A DNA stretch of 64,000 nucleotides from Paulinella micropora (lineage: Eukaryota; Cercozoa; Imbricatea; Euglyphida). Below, one piece after another: positions 1 to 9,729 of the stretch. Every line of letters starts with the position of its first letter. The first letter of the stretch is position 1. Both the position numbers and the translations under genes were made by a program. The notes beneath the pieces were generated by a model. That model was not told where the DNA came from. It searched no databases and saw nothing but the letters and a program-made list of their open reading frames with translations. The stretch covers positions 1,397,907-1,461,906 of the forward strand of contig BJOX01000024.1 of the NCBI GenBank assembly GCA_009731375.1, in the 5' to 3' direction.

Positions 1-520
1 AGAAGGTCCAGTTGCTGCGCCGCTCAACGCGCGCTCCCCCCGGCATTCCCTTGCCTTCCTATGGCCACCCGAGTTCTTTAACTTCCCTGCTCCCAGCCGG
101 CGCCCACTTGCCCACGCGGTACTACGGTTCGCCTCCCGGGTCATCAAATCACTTGCGCGCCGCACGCACCACCCATTCCGTTAAGCAGTGCCGCTCCGGG
201 TCCGAGCCTGAGTCCGCGTCGCTGTCGCTGTTGCTGTCCGCCACATGCCCGTCGCGTCGGTCGTCGTCGCCAGAGCCAACTTGGGTTCACTGACTCCATA
301 AAGTAAATTTGCCCTTTCCTTGTGCTCTTCCGACGGGACTCAGCCTTTCCTTTCCCCTTCTTTTTCTTGCTTCGGCGTTTTTGAGCGTTTCTCCTTCTCT
401 TTCTTCTTCTCAACTACCGGTTGGAGTGTGCTAACTTTGTTTTGCTCCCCCATCACTGGGGCTTCCTTCTCTCTCTTTTTCCTATCTGTATGCAGCCCGC
501 AAATCGCCCTCTCAACAGAC
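1..520. other. Leader region of the Ty3-like element, no gene seen
   Basis: Pyrimidine-rich plus-strand sequence with no convincing coding signal before the Gag-like frame. It is presumably the untranslated leader or the missing upstream part of the retroelement. I see no LTR end, tRNA primer site or repeat in it. Confidence 0.35.
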
Positions 521-1283
521 CATAAGCTGCCTCTCGCAACAGCACATTCTGAGGAAGGAAAAGGGGGAAAGGTGCTTGCCATCCAGTCGGGATCAGGGGC
601 TGCAAGGCGTCGAATCCCCAAGGCTCCGAAAGGGGGCTATGGTAAGCAGAGCAAGCGGGAAATGGAGGAGGAGGAGGAGGAGGAGGAGGAGGAAGAAGAT
701 GAGAGCGATGAGCTTATTCTTCCCTTTCCCGGCACGAAGGCTAGGAGTGCCGCTCCCTCTTACGACAAGGATCGTCGGCTCTGCTGGGAATACTACTTCA
801 AGGGCTACATGTGCCCGAAGAAGGAGTATTGCAGTGGCCTTCACTCCGACAAGGACAAGGATTGGAGGGCCCTGGAGGCGTCGCTAAAATTTGGGTGCCG
901 GTCAGGGCCATCCGCCAACAGGGCAAGCTGCGCATCAAGGATCAGAAGGTGCGGCAACTGGTCAGGGACCGGTTGAAGCAGTTCGATAAAACAGCACAAT
1001 CCTTGCGGGGAGGTAAAGGAGGAGACCGCGGGGGGCGCGGAGGCCGTGGTGGTGGAGGCGGCTTCCGGACCAAGAAGCGGTGGAAGAAGAAGGGGGAGAG
1101 TGGCAGGCCCTTCAAGAAAGCTAAGGTGGCGGCAGCTTCCAAGGAGGAAACGGAAGGAGAAACGGAGGCGGGAATCTCCGAAGTGGAGGAGGGGGATGCT
1201 CAAGCTGGTAGGAACCAGTTGGGGGATAACTGTGGGGGGAGGTGGGGGGGGGGGGGGGGATTNNNNNNNNNNNNNNNNNNNNN

Positions 1284-1327
<44 letters not shown>

Positions 1328-1572
1328 CGGATTCGTCCGTTAGTACTCATAGGGATGGTGTTGTGTCTCAGATGAGGAGTACATCACCTCCGACGACATT
1401 TCGTAAGCCCGGGGGGCGGAAAGTCGAGGCGATACCCACAGGTAACCCTTCTCACGGAGATCTACAGTTGACTCATGGAATGGATGGTTCTGTGATGCAG
1501 GTAACGATTGAGCGGGGTAAGCGTGGTGACAACGGGGGGGGAAATGGGGCCCGAGAAGGCCAGACAAGTTAA
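521..1572 (+). pseudogene. Gag-like protein with CCCH zinc finger and RGG-rich tail, frameshifted
   Basis: The first frame (open from 320 to 976) has a long glutamate run near 665-710 and then a compact finger, C-x9-C-x5-C-x3-H (CWEYYFKGYMCPKKEYCSGL followed by H, about 781-843). A frame change near 880-900 leads into a lysine/arginine-rich stretch with RGG repeats (about 1005-1075) that ends in a poly-G tract and gap (1263-1283). Position upstream of a protease and integrase makes this the Gag equivalent, where the nucleic-acid-binding finger is usually a CCHC knuckle. The finger type and basic tail suggest RNA binding; that is inference. The coding quality beyond the gap is doubtful. Confidence 0.45.
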
Positions 1573-1743
1573 TATTATAAATAAAAAGATTGTTACTATT
1601 GCACCGCGAAAGTCGAGTACTACTCTAGAAATTTTACCGGTCCCGACGGTGAGGTTTAAGAAAAAAGTTTCATTCATCCCGGAGCCCGATTGGGAGGCTA
1701 AGCCGGTGCCAATACGGATAAGGAAAGTAAAATCCGTGAGTAA

Positions 1744-2676
1744 GTCGGCAACGGGGGAAAACCCGGGGAAATTGAAGCTACTGCTTTTGGTAAGGAATTC
1801 ATCAGGAGCGGGCTGTCGGATCGGAAAGATTTTAAAAATAGTTTTGTTCTTTTATCTGACTTGAAGGAGCGCCTTGAGGCAATTGAAATGCCGGAACATG
1901 CGTTGTGCATTACTCAGGTCTACTGCGTGGACTTGGAGGGTGCTTGTGATGTGGCCAATGATACGTTGGCTAATATTAATATCGCGGGCGCGGCGTTCAT
2001 AACTGCTAATCGGGCGTGGTTGGATAAAAATATGTTGCCTATTAAAGGAAGCATAGAAGGAGTGAATGGAAAGGCGAGGGCGGAGGCGACGGGGACAATG
2101 ATCTTGACTGTTGAACTCTACTCCGGTAGGTCCTTTGACATTCAGTTCTATGTCTGTCCGGATTATTCGGGAGGGTTGCTGATTGGATTCAAGCAGCTCA
2201 ATAAAATGAATACATTAATTGATTGCCGGTCAGGTTTAGTGCACTATGGCATTAGTGACGATGACGCGGAGGATATGGTGAGGGGGCGGGCTGCAGTTCC
2301 GCTCTTTCATACAGATACTTACGCGGTGTCATACACTAAGCATGGTTCGGTCGGCGCCGGTGACCCACATGCAATTGCGCGAAGCGCAAGGGTGCAGTTG
2401 GTCATACCGAAGCCATATCAGCACCCGGCGCTGAACAATTATTATAAGGATTTCGAGCCGGATTACCGCGGGCTTGCGGGAAAGGCTAGAAGGGTTGTTC
2501 GACGTTGGGAGAAGGCAACGGTGGAGGACTTAATTCGGGGCCGGTGTGCCCAGATTATGGCCTGCACAATGGAAGAACTTAACATGGAGGAGGAGGCAGG
2601 GATGGATAGGTTCAGGAATAGTAAGAAGGGGCCTTATGTGTTCCTTCAGAACCGATACTGCTTCCATGCAATTTAA
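1744..2676 (+). CDS. Retropepsin-like protease segment, catalytic Asp apparently lost
   Basis: This frame opens after a stop at 1741 and has no clear own start, as expected inside a polyprotein. The layout resembles a retroviral-type aspartic protease: a segment NINIAGAAFITANRAWL (about 1972-2025) where D-[ST]-G-A would be expected, a flap-like stretch, and GGLLIGFKQLNKMNTLID (about 2170-2225), which resembles the hydrophobic-LG segment. The catalytic Asp position reads Ala-Gly-Ala after Ile, so the enzyme is likely dead or diverged. The C-terminal part (about 2430-2676) has no family I recognise. It lies between the Gag-like and integrase frames of the same element. Confidence 0.45.
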   Translation, partial: VGNGGKPGEIEATAFGKEFIRSGLSDRKDFKNSFVLLSDLKERLEAIEMPEHALCITQVYCVDLEGACDVANDTLANINIAGAAFITANRAWLDKNMLPIKGSIEGVNGKARAEATGTMILTVELYSGRSFDIQFYVCPDYSGGLLIGFKQLNKMNTLIDCRSGLVHYGISDDDAEDMVRGRAAVPLFHTDTYAVSYTKHGSVGAGDPHAIARSARVQLVIPKPYQHPALNNYYKDFEPDYRGLAGKARRVVRRWEKATVEDLIRGRCAQIMACTMEELNMEEEAGMDRFRNSKKGPYVFLQNRYCFHAI

Positions 2677-2827
2677 GGCATCACAGGCCAATAGGCCCTT
2701 GTTTGAACCGTTGATATCGGTGCGGGTTCCAACGGGAGGGACGGGGGATGAAATAATGGATTTCGTGGGAGACATGTGGGGTGACAAACCTCTTTGTCCG
2801 CGGAATTCGGGGCAGACGGCGAAGTAG

Positions 2828-3406
2828 CTCACGAAGTATTTCGAGGGTGACAAACCGTTCTCTATTGTCCTACCATTCCACGACAAGGCACTATGGGCGG
2901 ATGAGGTTTTGGACCGGATGGTGGATCACCCAATCCCGGTGCCGTCTATAACTAGGAAGCAGCATTTGGTGTTTGCTTGTAGATTAGGCACTAGGGCACA
3001 AGGGCTGACGTATCGGAACTCACTCAAGGGGTGTGACCTTCAGAAGATACGTGAGCAGGCATTTACCTGCTTCACGGGGATCTTTACGAAGAGGGCACCT
3101 ATTCAGTACGCCATGATTCTGGATCGGATGGCGAATCTGGGTAAGTGGGATGAGTTTCGGAAGTCAAGTACCACCAGAAGGAGGTGGAGATGCCCTCCGA
3201 GGAGCTTGGTGGAGGATGGGTGGACGGATATGGCAGAGGCGCCCGAACTGAAGAGTCCGAAGGACGCCCAGTCATGGGATGATAGAATGGCTCAAATGCG
3301 GGCGGATTGGAAGGGGAGTGAGGAAGATCTCAAGAGCCTACAGGAGGTGATGGCCAAGGAGAAAGAGATCTTTGATCCGCCTAGACCGGGCACGGTCAAG
3401 CATTAA
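2828..3406 (+). CDS. Unrecognised retroelement ORF between protease and integrase
   Basis: The frame is open from 2828 (after a stop at 2825) to 3406. The C-terminal half is acidic and charged (SPKDAQSWDDRMAQMRAD and following) and could be coiled. In a Ty3-type element this place should hold reverse transcriptase and RNase H, but I see neither the DD box nor RNase H acidic motifs. It could be what remains after a deletion, or an element-specific domain. Function unknown. Confidence 0.35.
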   Translation, partial: LTKYFEGDKPFSIVLPFHDKALWADEVLDRMVDHPIPVPSITRKQHLVFACRLGTRAQGLTYRNSLKGCDLQKIREQAFTCFTGIFTKRAPIQYAMILDRMANLGKWDEFRKSSTTRRRWRCPPRSLVEDGWTDMAEAPELKSPKDAQSWDDRMAQMRADWKGSEEDLKSLQEVMAKEKEIFDPPRPGTVKH

Positions 3407-3415
3407 CGGCCAATA

Positions 3416-4218
3416 ACCCGCAGAGGTGGGTTTTATGGGTCCCGGCCAAACTGAGACAGATGATTTACGTGGCGTCGCACGTGGTCCCGTTGGTGAATCA
3501 CCCGGGGGTGCAGAGGACGCAGTGGATTATCAAAAGGAGCTTCTGGTGGGAGGGGATGGATCGGTTTGTTAAGAAAAGAATCAAAGGCTGTACTGTACGA
3601 CCTGTCTGATGAACAAGAAGCTCCCGGTGGAGGGTAAGATCCCGGTGGGTAAATTTACATTGCTGGAAAGGCTCTTTGAGTTCTTGCATGTAGACCACGT
3701 GGCCGTTGCCGCCGGTGGGGCCGGCGAAGGATAAATTCTTGTTGACGGTCATTGACAGGGCGAGCAATTACGTGTGGGCGATCCCGGTGCCAGACACGAC
3801 GGCGGAAACGACAGCCAGGGAGCTGATCGATCGAGTCCTGTGTGTGGTGGGGGTCCCCAAAACGATCTGCTCGGATAAGGGGCCGGCTTTCGACAACGAG
3901 CTTATGGAAAGGCTCGCAAAGTTCTACGGTGTTCACTGGCAGTATGTAACGCCATACAACCCGAGGGCAAATGGCAAGATTGAGCGGGTCCACAGACCGC
4001 TCAAGTTGGTTCTGAGGGCCTACTGCAAGAAGAGTCAGCTCTTGTGGAGGGAGGTGGTCCCGAGCTTTGTATTCGCAATGAACGCGATGCCATCGAAAGC
4101 CCTTGGGGCGGGAGCGGAATGTAGATCCCCGTACCAGGTGGTGTTCGGTCAAGAACCGGTGATGCCTCAACATTTAGTTTACCAGGATGGGCCTGGGCTG
4201 GCGATGGCCATTGGATGA
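3416..4218 (+). pseudogene. Ty3/gypsy-type integrase (HHCC + DDE core), frameshifted
   Basis: The zinc-binding part reads from 3416: two histidines in SHVVPLVNHPG (about 3476-3508), then the CTTC pair in another frame (about 3588-3605), so a frameshift lies near 3590. The catalytic core continues with an Asp in FLHVDHV (about 3680-3700), changes frame near 3705, and is then open 3706-4218. It has the second Asp in ICSDKGPAFD and the Glu in PYNPRANGKIER. The spacing between these two is 35 residues, the classic D,35,E. All three acidic residues are present, but the frame breaks make this copy unlikely to be active as read. It would insert element cDNA into host DNA. Confidence 0.75.
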
Positions 4219-4999
4219 GGACGAGCTCTGGGTAGTCCGTATGCGTGTCTCCATGGAGGCGATGCAAGCGGTACGACAAGCAAGGTTGGCGGAGCAGGCC
4301 CGCAAGCTGAGCAAGGAGCCCTTGGAGCAGGACTTGTCCATGGTGACGTATAAGCCAGGGGACATTGTCATGTTGTATTACCCACAGGTACCGAAAGGCA
4401 TATCTTCTAAGATGTTTGTACACTGGAAGAGGCCTTATCAGGTGGTGCAACAGACAGGACCTTTTAACTATCGGATCAGAGACAGGGGGGAGAACAAGAT
4501 TGTTACAGTAAATGTTCGACGCCTCATCAATTACGATCCGGCGTTCCTCATGGAGAACGAGACGCTCCAAGAAGCGCTCGTCAGGAACAAGGGAGAGTTT
4601 CAGGACCCTCCTAACTTGGGGACGGATAAGGAACCCGATGGTGGTAAACCCGGGAACGGACAGGGCCAGGGGAGGGGACAGGCACGGAGCCCCGAGGAGG
4701 GCACGGGCCCGGTAATCCCCAAGAAGCCCGGAACCGGGGAAAAGGGGTCAGTATCAAGTCGCAAGCCACCCACGGAGGCGGCTAAGAGAGCGGCGGAGAA
4801 TGATCTGATCTATTCTGAACCGGGAAGTAGGCCGGGTAAACGTAGAAAAACGGATGTGCAAACGGAGCTGGAGGAGCCGGTGGTGCCCTCACAGGTGAAA
4901 GTCCAGCGCACGAAGTGGAAGGAAGGTAATAAGGTACTGGGAATGACGTGGGTATTGGATCAGTTCTATCTGGTCAGGCCCCCAACCAGATTCGTTACC

Positions 5000-5074
<75 letters not shown>

Positions 5075-5128
5075 CATAATCATAATCATAATAATAATAA
5101 TAATAATACTATATCTGAGGCGTACTGA
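4187..5128 (+). CDS. Integrase C-terminal region with GPY/F-like fold, then charged and poly-Asn tail
   Basis: This frame overlaps the end of the integrase core with a shift near 4200. It holds a helical segment, then a stretch like the DNA-binding C-terminal module of Ty3 integrases: GDIVMLYYPQVP, MFVHWKRPYQVVQQTGPFNY and VNVRRLINYDP (about 4355-4545). A long proline/glycine/lysine-rich linker follows (about 4590-4860). The frame then runs into the AAT microsatellite, read as poly-Asn from about 5000, and ends in the first 493-bp repeat unit. The natural C-terminus is therefore probably disrupted by the repeat insertion. Confidence 0.55.
5000..5107. repeat. (AAT)n microsatellite, left flank of the 493-bp array
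   Basis: About 108 bp of AAT units with a few CAT variants, read in frame as poly-Asn at the end of the integrase tail. The same motif continues at 6587-6656 on the far side of the 493-bp array, so one microsatellite appears to be split by the array. Confidence 0.95.
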
Positions 5129-6586
5129 TGCAGCTAATGGCATATCCTCAACGGACATAAGCCTCCAATACCCTTGTTCGAGGTCCTCCACCCCCCCGTG
5201 TCAGTCTCTCGCCTGATGATCGGGGCCACCGATGGAGCTCCTGAGGGCAAGACTGCACTAAGCCGAGGTTATTCCGCAGTCCCAGCAACCTCTTGCAAGA
5301 CGTCACCGAATGTGCAAGTGCATACACCAAGCGCGGTTGCTAGAGCTGCCTCGAAACCCCACCCATAACAATCTGGTGTCTGCTGGGTCCTGGGCTATCA
5401 ACCAGCATATGCGGAGTTTAAGATCTTTTACGCGCGCAACGACCCTCCTCCCCAGCATCTACCACCAAAGGGTTATGAGTTGGCGTCACAGTTTAACGCC
5501 TTGAGGCCATTGGGCTGGAACTCTGTTTAGCAAGTGTGACTAGGTTTTTTCATCGGGATTTCCCTCAAATATGTCACAGTCAACACTCCAAGGCAGATTT
5601 ACTATATCTGAGGCGTACTGATGCAGCTAATGGCATATCCTCAACGGACATAAGCCTCCAATACCCTTGTTCGAGGTCCTCCACCCCCCCGTGTCAGTCT
5701 CTCGCCTGATGATCGGGGCCACCGATGGAGCTCCTGAGGGCAAGACTGCACTAAGCCGAGGTTATTCCGCAGTCCCAGCAACCTCTTGCAAGACGTCACC
5801 GAATGTGCAAGTGCATACACCAAGCGCGGTTGCTAGAGCTGCCTCGAAACCCCACCCATAACAATCTGGTGTCTGCTGGGTCCTGGGCTATCAACCAGCA
5901 TATGCGGAGTTTAAGATCTTTTACGCGCGCAACGACCCTCCTCCCCAGCATCTACCACCAAAGGGTTATGAGTTGGCGTCACAGTTTAACGCCTTGAGGC
6001 CATTGGGCTGGAACTCTGTTTAGCAAGTGTGACTAGGTTTTTTCATCGGGATTTCCCTCAAATATGTCACAGTCAACACTCCAAGGCAGATTTACTATAT
6101 CTGAGGCGTACTGATGCAGCTAATGGCATATCCTCAACGGACATAAGCCTCCAATACCCTTGTTCGAGGTCCTCCACCCCCCCGTGTCAGTCTCTCGCCT
6201 GATGATCGGGGCCACCGATGGAGCTCCTGAGGGCAAGACTGCACTAAGCCGAGGTTATTCCGCAGTCCCAGCAACCTCTTGCAAGACGTCACCGAATGTG
6301 CAAGTGCATACACCAAGCGCGGTTGCTAGAGCTGCCTCGAAACCCCACCCATAACAATCTGGTGTCTGCTGGGTCCTGGGCTATCAACCAGCATATGCGG
6401 AGTTTAAGATCTTTTACGCGCGCAACGACCCTCCTCCCCAGCATCTACCACCAAAGGGTTATGAGTTGGCGTCACAGTTTAACGCCTTGAGGCCATTGGG
6501 CTGGAATTCTGTTTAGCAAGTGTGACTAGGTTTTTTCATCGGGATTTCCCTCAAATATGTCACAGTCAACACTCCAAGGCAGATTT
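5108..6586. repeat. Three perfect-length 493-bp tandem units inside an AAT microsatellite
   Basis: Units run 5108-5600, 5601-6093 and 6094-6586, each starting ACTATATCTGAGGCG and ending CTCCAAGGCAGATTT. They are almost identical: I noticed one change, near 6507 in unit 3 (GGAATTCTG instead of GGAACTCTG). No gene is visible in the unit; the short frames on both strands show no domain. The array could be a satellite, a tandemly amplified short mobile element, or an assembly loop. Confidence 0.95.
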
Positions 6587-6603
6587 TAATAATAATATTT
6601 TTT

Positions 6604-6654
<51 letters not shown>

Positions 6655-6656
6655 GC
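6587..6656. repeat. (AAT)n microsatellite, right flank of the 493-bp array
   Basis: AAT units with a short T run (about 6597-6605), then variants AGC/ATT/TAT. They are read in frame as poly-Asn at the start of the next open frame, mirroring the left flank. Confidence 0.9.
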
Positions 6657-7109
6657 AATTATAGTTATAGTAATAATAAGGGGGATAAGGATGTTCTCTT
6701 TGTGATGAAGGTGGTGGGACTGGCTAAGGACTCGAGAAGAACTCGATCGTCGGAGAGTGCGCTTAGGAACCTTCCGCCTATGCTACAGTTTTACCGGTCT
6801 TGGGATAGGGACACGGTGGAAAACCAGATGTACCGCGAGTATGTCCCGGTGTGGTGGGACTCTGCAAACAGGGAAGTTTGGGATGCTAAGATTGATCCGG
6901 ATACACGGAAGTGTGACAACGATCACGAGGCATGGACAATTTCGGCGTGGCCGAGGGAAGTGTTGGACTACCCCTTCAAACTACATGACGGACAGATCCC
7001 ACAGAGGGTTTGGGATGTGCTCAAGGAGAGCGGGGTGTACTTAAGGCTGATCGGGGGTGCACACGCGACGGAGACAGTGCGTGGGAAGAAACACCAGAGC
7101 CTGAAGTGA
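6657..7109 (+). CDS. Unrecognised 3' ORF of the Ty3-like element
   Basis: An open frame continues from the poly-Asn tract (frame open from 6522, but the array-derived part is not credible) to a stop at 7109. About 145 residues look like real protein sequence, rich in Trp, Asp and Arg (FYRSWDRDTVENQMYREYVP, VWDAKIDPDTRKCDND). I recognise no family. It may be the C-terminal continuation of the integrase polyprotein on the other side of the split microsatellite, or a separate accessory ORF. Confidence 0.4.
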   Translation, partial: NYSYSNNKGDKDVLFVMKVVGLAKDSRRTRSSESALRNLPPMLQFYRSWDRDTVENQMYREYVPVWWDSANREVWDAKIDPDTRKCDNDHEAWTISAWPREVLDYPFKLHDGQIPQRVWDVLKESGVYLRLIGGAHATETVRGKKHQSLK

Positions 7110-7681
7110 GGGGATAAAAGGGATGGAGTTCGGATCGGGGGGGGGGGATGGAAGTTGGGCGCACATGACCATATGTGTGGGGAAAGGATGTACTGGGGTG
7201 CCTACTCAACGATAAAGCTTTACGGATACAGTACGAAGGGGATACTCGACGAGAAGTCCATCGTCGTTTTAAGTTTTGGACTTTGGGATTCGGTCAATTC
7301 GGATCTCGGGGCCAAGGCACCATTCACATTTGACGGATTAGACAGGGTCTGATTGGTGATCGATCAGGCTATGGGACTGTGACTTTGGGAAAATCGCGCG
7401 CGTAGGGTTGACGGACGTGAACTTTCCTAGTGTTAGTTCACGATCTTATGGCAATAGTAAGTCTTGGAACTTAGCCCACATGAAGCACAAGCATTTAATC
7501 TGTTGGATGGCTCTTGGAAGATTGAATCAGGGGTCAAGCGGGGATAGCTCTTGGGATGGTGGACGGTCGGCTGGGATTACCCAATAAGCCGGTACTGACG
7601 AGATTATACGAAGATGGTCTCCGTTGGTATTACTCCAGGAATTGAGATCGAGCGGTCTCAAAGGAGGGGGAAGGGGTGCTA
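7110..7681. other. 3' non-coding region of the Ty3-like element with polypurine tract
   Basis: No convincing gene. It includes a G run at 7138-7147 and ends in a purine-rich tract at about 7658-7675, directly followed by a candidate LTR start. Such a tract primes plus-strand DNA synthesis in LTR elements; assignment here rests on position and composition. Confidence 0.4.
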
Positions 7682-7864
7682 TGTAACACCCACTGTATAC
7701 TACAATGATTCGTTTTTATGCTGTTGTTTTTACGGGAATTCACTCGTGAAAGGGATTCCTTGTTATTAAATGTATTTTAAGATGAATTCTTATTACATTT
7801 CCGGTTTTGAACAATGCTTCCGGTTTTAATGCTGTATTAAGATAAAGGGGTATGATGATAAGCT
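7682..7864 (+). repeat. Candidate 3' LTR start of the Ty3-like element, truncated
   Basis: It begins TGTAACACCC, a common way for Ty3-type LTRs to start, immediately after a purine-rich tract. It is AT-rich and is interrupted by the copia LTR near 7865. Its continuation should lie after 17724. No second copy is in the window to prove it. Confidence 0.35.
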
Positions 7865-8210
7865 TGGACAATTAATTAGACCCTTCCTCCTCAACTACGT
7901 CCGTATTGCTATTTGGTACGTTAGCCTTATTCGTTACAATTAGTAGTATTATTAGTTATTAATACAGTCATTTAGAGTACCTTTTCTGGTACTGGTGGCA
8001 CTAGCTTTTTACCATTACCATTATTGCCCATATCAGGCCGTTTCGTCGGTCATTTTCTGGAGGTACATCTTTTGTGTGACGTCGTCAGGTAGACTGGCGG
8101 GAATGGTTCAGTATTGTTAAATTCTTTTACGTGGGAAGCAGTTGGCCGATAGGAGGGGGACGCCCCGAGTTCCGGTCACCGTTTGCAGAAGTCGCGAGGA
8201 TTTTCTCACA
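7865..8210 (+). repeat. Copia 5' LTR
   Basis: It matches 17382-17724 almost base for base from AATTAATTAGACCC (7870) to TTTTCTCACA (8210), with a few substitutions and a small indel near 7995. The first bases differ (TGGAC here, TGAT in the 3' copy). GGTTATCGAGCC at 8214-8225 just inside the LTR resembles an initiator-tRNA primer site, weakly. Confidence 0.9.
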
Positions 8211-8510
8211 ACGGGTTATCGAGCCTTGGAGCGTGACCTGTGCAACGGATCGCAGAAGAGAACCTTCGTTAAAGGGGTGAGGGGTCCACCTTAAGTGACC
8301 CCATTACAGGAAAGTGCGCATTTTCAATTGTGTGGCTACAGCTGATCACTGTAAACACTACCCACGCTCTGCTTCGCTGGTGTGCAGTGCAAGGGCAAGG
8401 GGGGGGACAGGACAGAGAGCAAGACACCGAAGCGTGCAGGGCGCAGGGAGGGTGAGCCTCCGTAAGGGTGTGGTGCTTTTGTCAGCTCGGTGACGTGGCA
8501 AGTTGTGAAT

Positions 8511-8757
8511 GATTGCCGTGGTAAATGGGGGATTGAGCACCCCTGGCCCACGGGACACAACAAGTTACAAAGCCAAAGTACAAAGCAGTAGGTCTGTTGT
8601 GATTGATTGCCGTGGTAACTGGGGGATTGAGCACCCCTGGCCCACGGGACACAACAAGTTACAAAGCCAAAGTACAAAGCAGAAGGTCTGTTGTGATTGA
8701 TTGCCGTGGTAACTGGGGGATTGAGCACCTCTGGCTCACGGGAGACAACAACCTACA
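8511..8757. repeat. 94-bp tandem repeat in the copia leader
   Basis: GATTGCCGTGGTAA recurs at 8511, 8605 and 8699, giving a 94-bp period. The first two units are nearly identical and the third fades after about 55 bp. It lies in the untranslated leader, downstream of the LTR and upstream of the Gag start, where LTR elements can hold packaging or promoter repeats. Function not shown. Confidence 0.9.
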
Positions 8758-9062
8758 TTGCTAAGTTCTTGTCACATTCGTACTGCATCATTGCATCTAC
8801 TCCTTGTATTGCTGTAGTGACTGTGTCAGGAGTGAGAGAGAGGTGTGGTGAGGGAGTGAGCTCTGAAGAACCGTGCGTAGGACACGAGGGGAGGAGCCAA
8901 AGGTGAGTGTTTAGGTGGTTGTACCAAAACAACTACAAACCTAGGTAGGTTGAAGAACTGACTTTGCAGATAGAGCTGCTAGTAGGTGGAAAGTTATCAT
9001 AGGTGGTAGCTGAGGTAGCCTCAGTGTAGTTTGAGCATTAGAGTCAGTGGTAACACACGTGG

Positions 9063-9067
<5 letters not shown>

Positions 9068-9113
<46 letters not shown>
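9068..9113. repeat. (GA)n microsatellite
   Basis: About 23 uninterrupted GA units in the copia leader, before the probable Gag start at 9362 (ATG then TTSKTDNKI, running into the 337-bp N gap). Confidence 0.95.
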
Positions 9114-9116
<3 letters not shown>

Positions 9117-9729
9117 AAGGGTGGTGTGGACAAGTAAAACACTATTCTGTGTAGTGTGTGTGTGAGTCTGCTCGTGGCCTCTGTTGTGTTCTCTCTGTGT
9201 GGGTGTGTGTGTGGTTGCTTGCCTGTGCCTGTGCCATCAGAACAGAGTAAGCATAGCGTGACCATATCTCTATTTGGCAAGTAGAGAGCATAGCTGTGTG
9301 CTGTGTGTAAGTGTGTGTGTGTGTGGAGCGTGTGTCTGTTCGAGACTGACGGTGGTTAGAAATGACTACGAGTAAGACAGACAATAAGATTANNNNNNNN
9401 NNNNNNNNNNNNNNNNNNNNNNNNNNNNNNNNNNNNNNNNNNNNNNNNNNNNNNNNNNNNNNNNNNNNNNNNNNNNNNNNNNNNNNNNNNNNNNNNNNNN
9501 NNNNNNNNNNNNNNNNNNNNNNNNNNNNNNNNNNNNNNNNNNNNNNNNNNNNNNNNNNNNNNNNNNNNNNNNNNNNNNNNNNNNNNNNNNNNNNNNNNNN
9601 NNNNNNNNNNNNNNNNNNNNNNNNNNNNNNNNNNNNNNNNNNNNNNNNNNNNNNNNNNNNNNNNNNNNNNNNNNNNNNNNNNNNNNNNNNNNNNNNNNNN
9701 NNNNNNNNNNNNNNNNNNNNNNNNNNNNN

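Larger units (their letters stand above)
1..7864 (+). mobile_element. Broken Ty3/gypsy-like LTR element (Gag, protease, integrase; no RT seen)
   Basis: A string of plus-strand open frames reads like retroelement Gag (about 520-1572), a retropepsin-like segment (1744-2676), an unknown segment (2828-3406), an HHCC plus DDE integrase (3416-4218) and an integrase C-terminal region (4187-5128). At least four frame breaks separate them, so the copy is degenerate or carries sequencing errors. A purine-rich tract at 7658-7675 followed by TGTAACACCC at 7682 looks like a polypurine tract and the start of a 3' LTR. That LTR would be cut by the copia element starting near 7865. The 5' LTR is not visible and probably lies before the window. 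No reverse transcriptase or RNase H could be read in any frame. Confidence 0.6.

Noticed and set aside
5565-5585. Sixteen-base match CAGTCAACACTCCAAG between the 493-bp unit and 59848-59863
   Set aside because: A single match of this size is expected about once by chance in a window of 64 kb compared with itself.
5148-6316. 60-64-codon frames repeated in each 493-bp unit
   Set aside because: Repeated only because the DNA is repeated; no domain, start context or extension beyond the unit.
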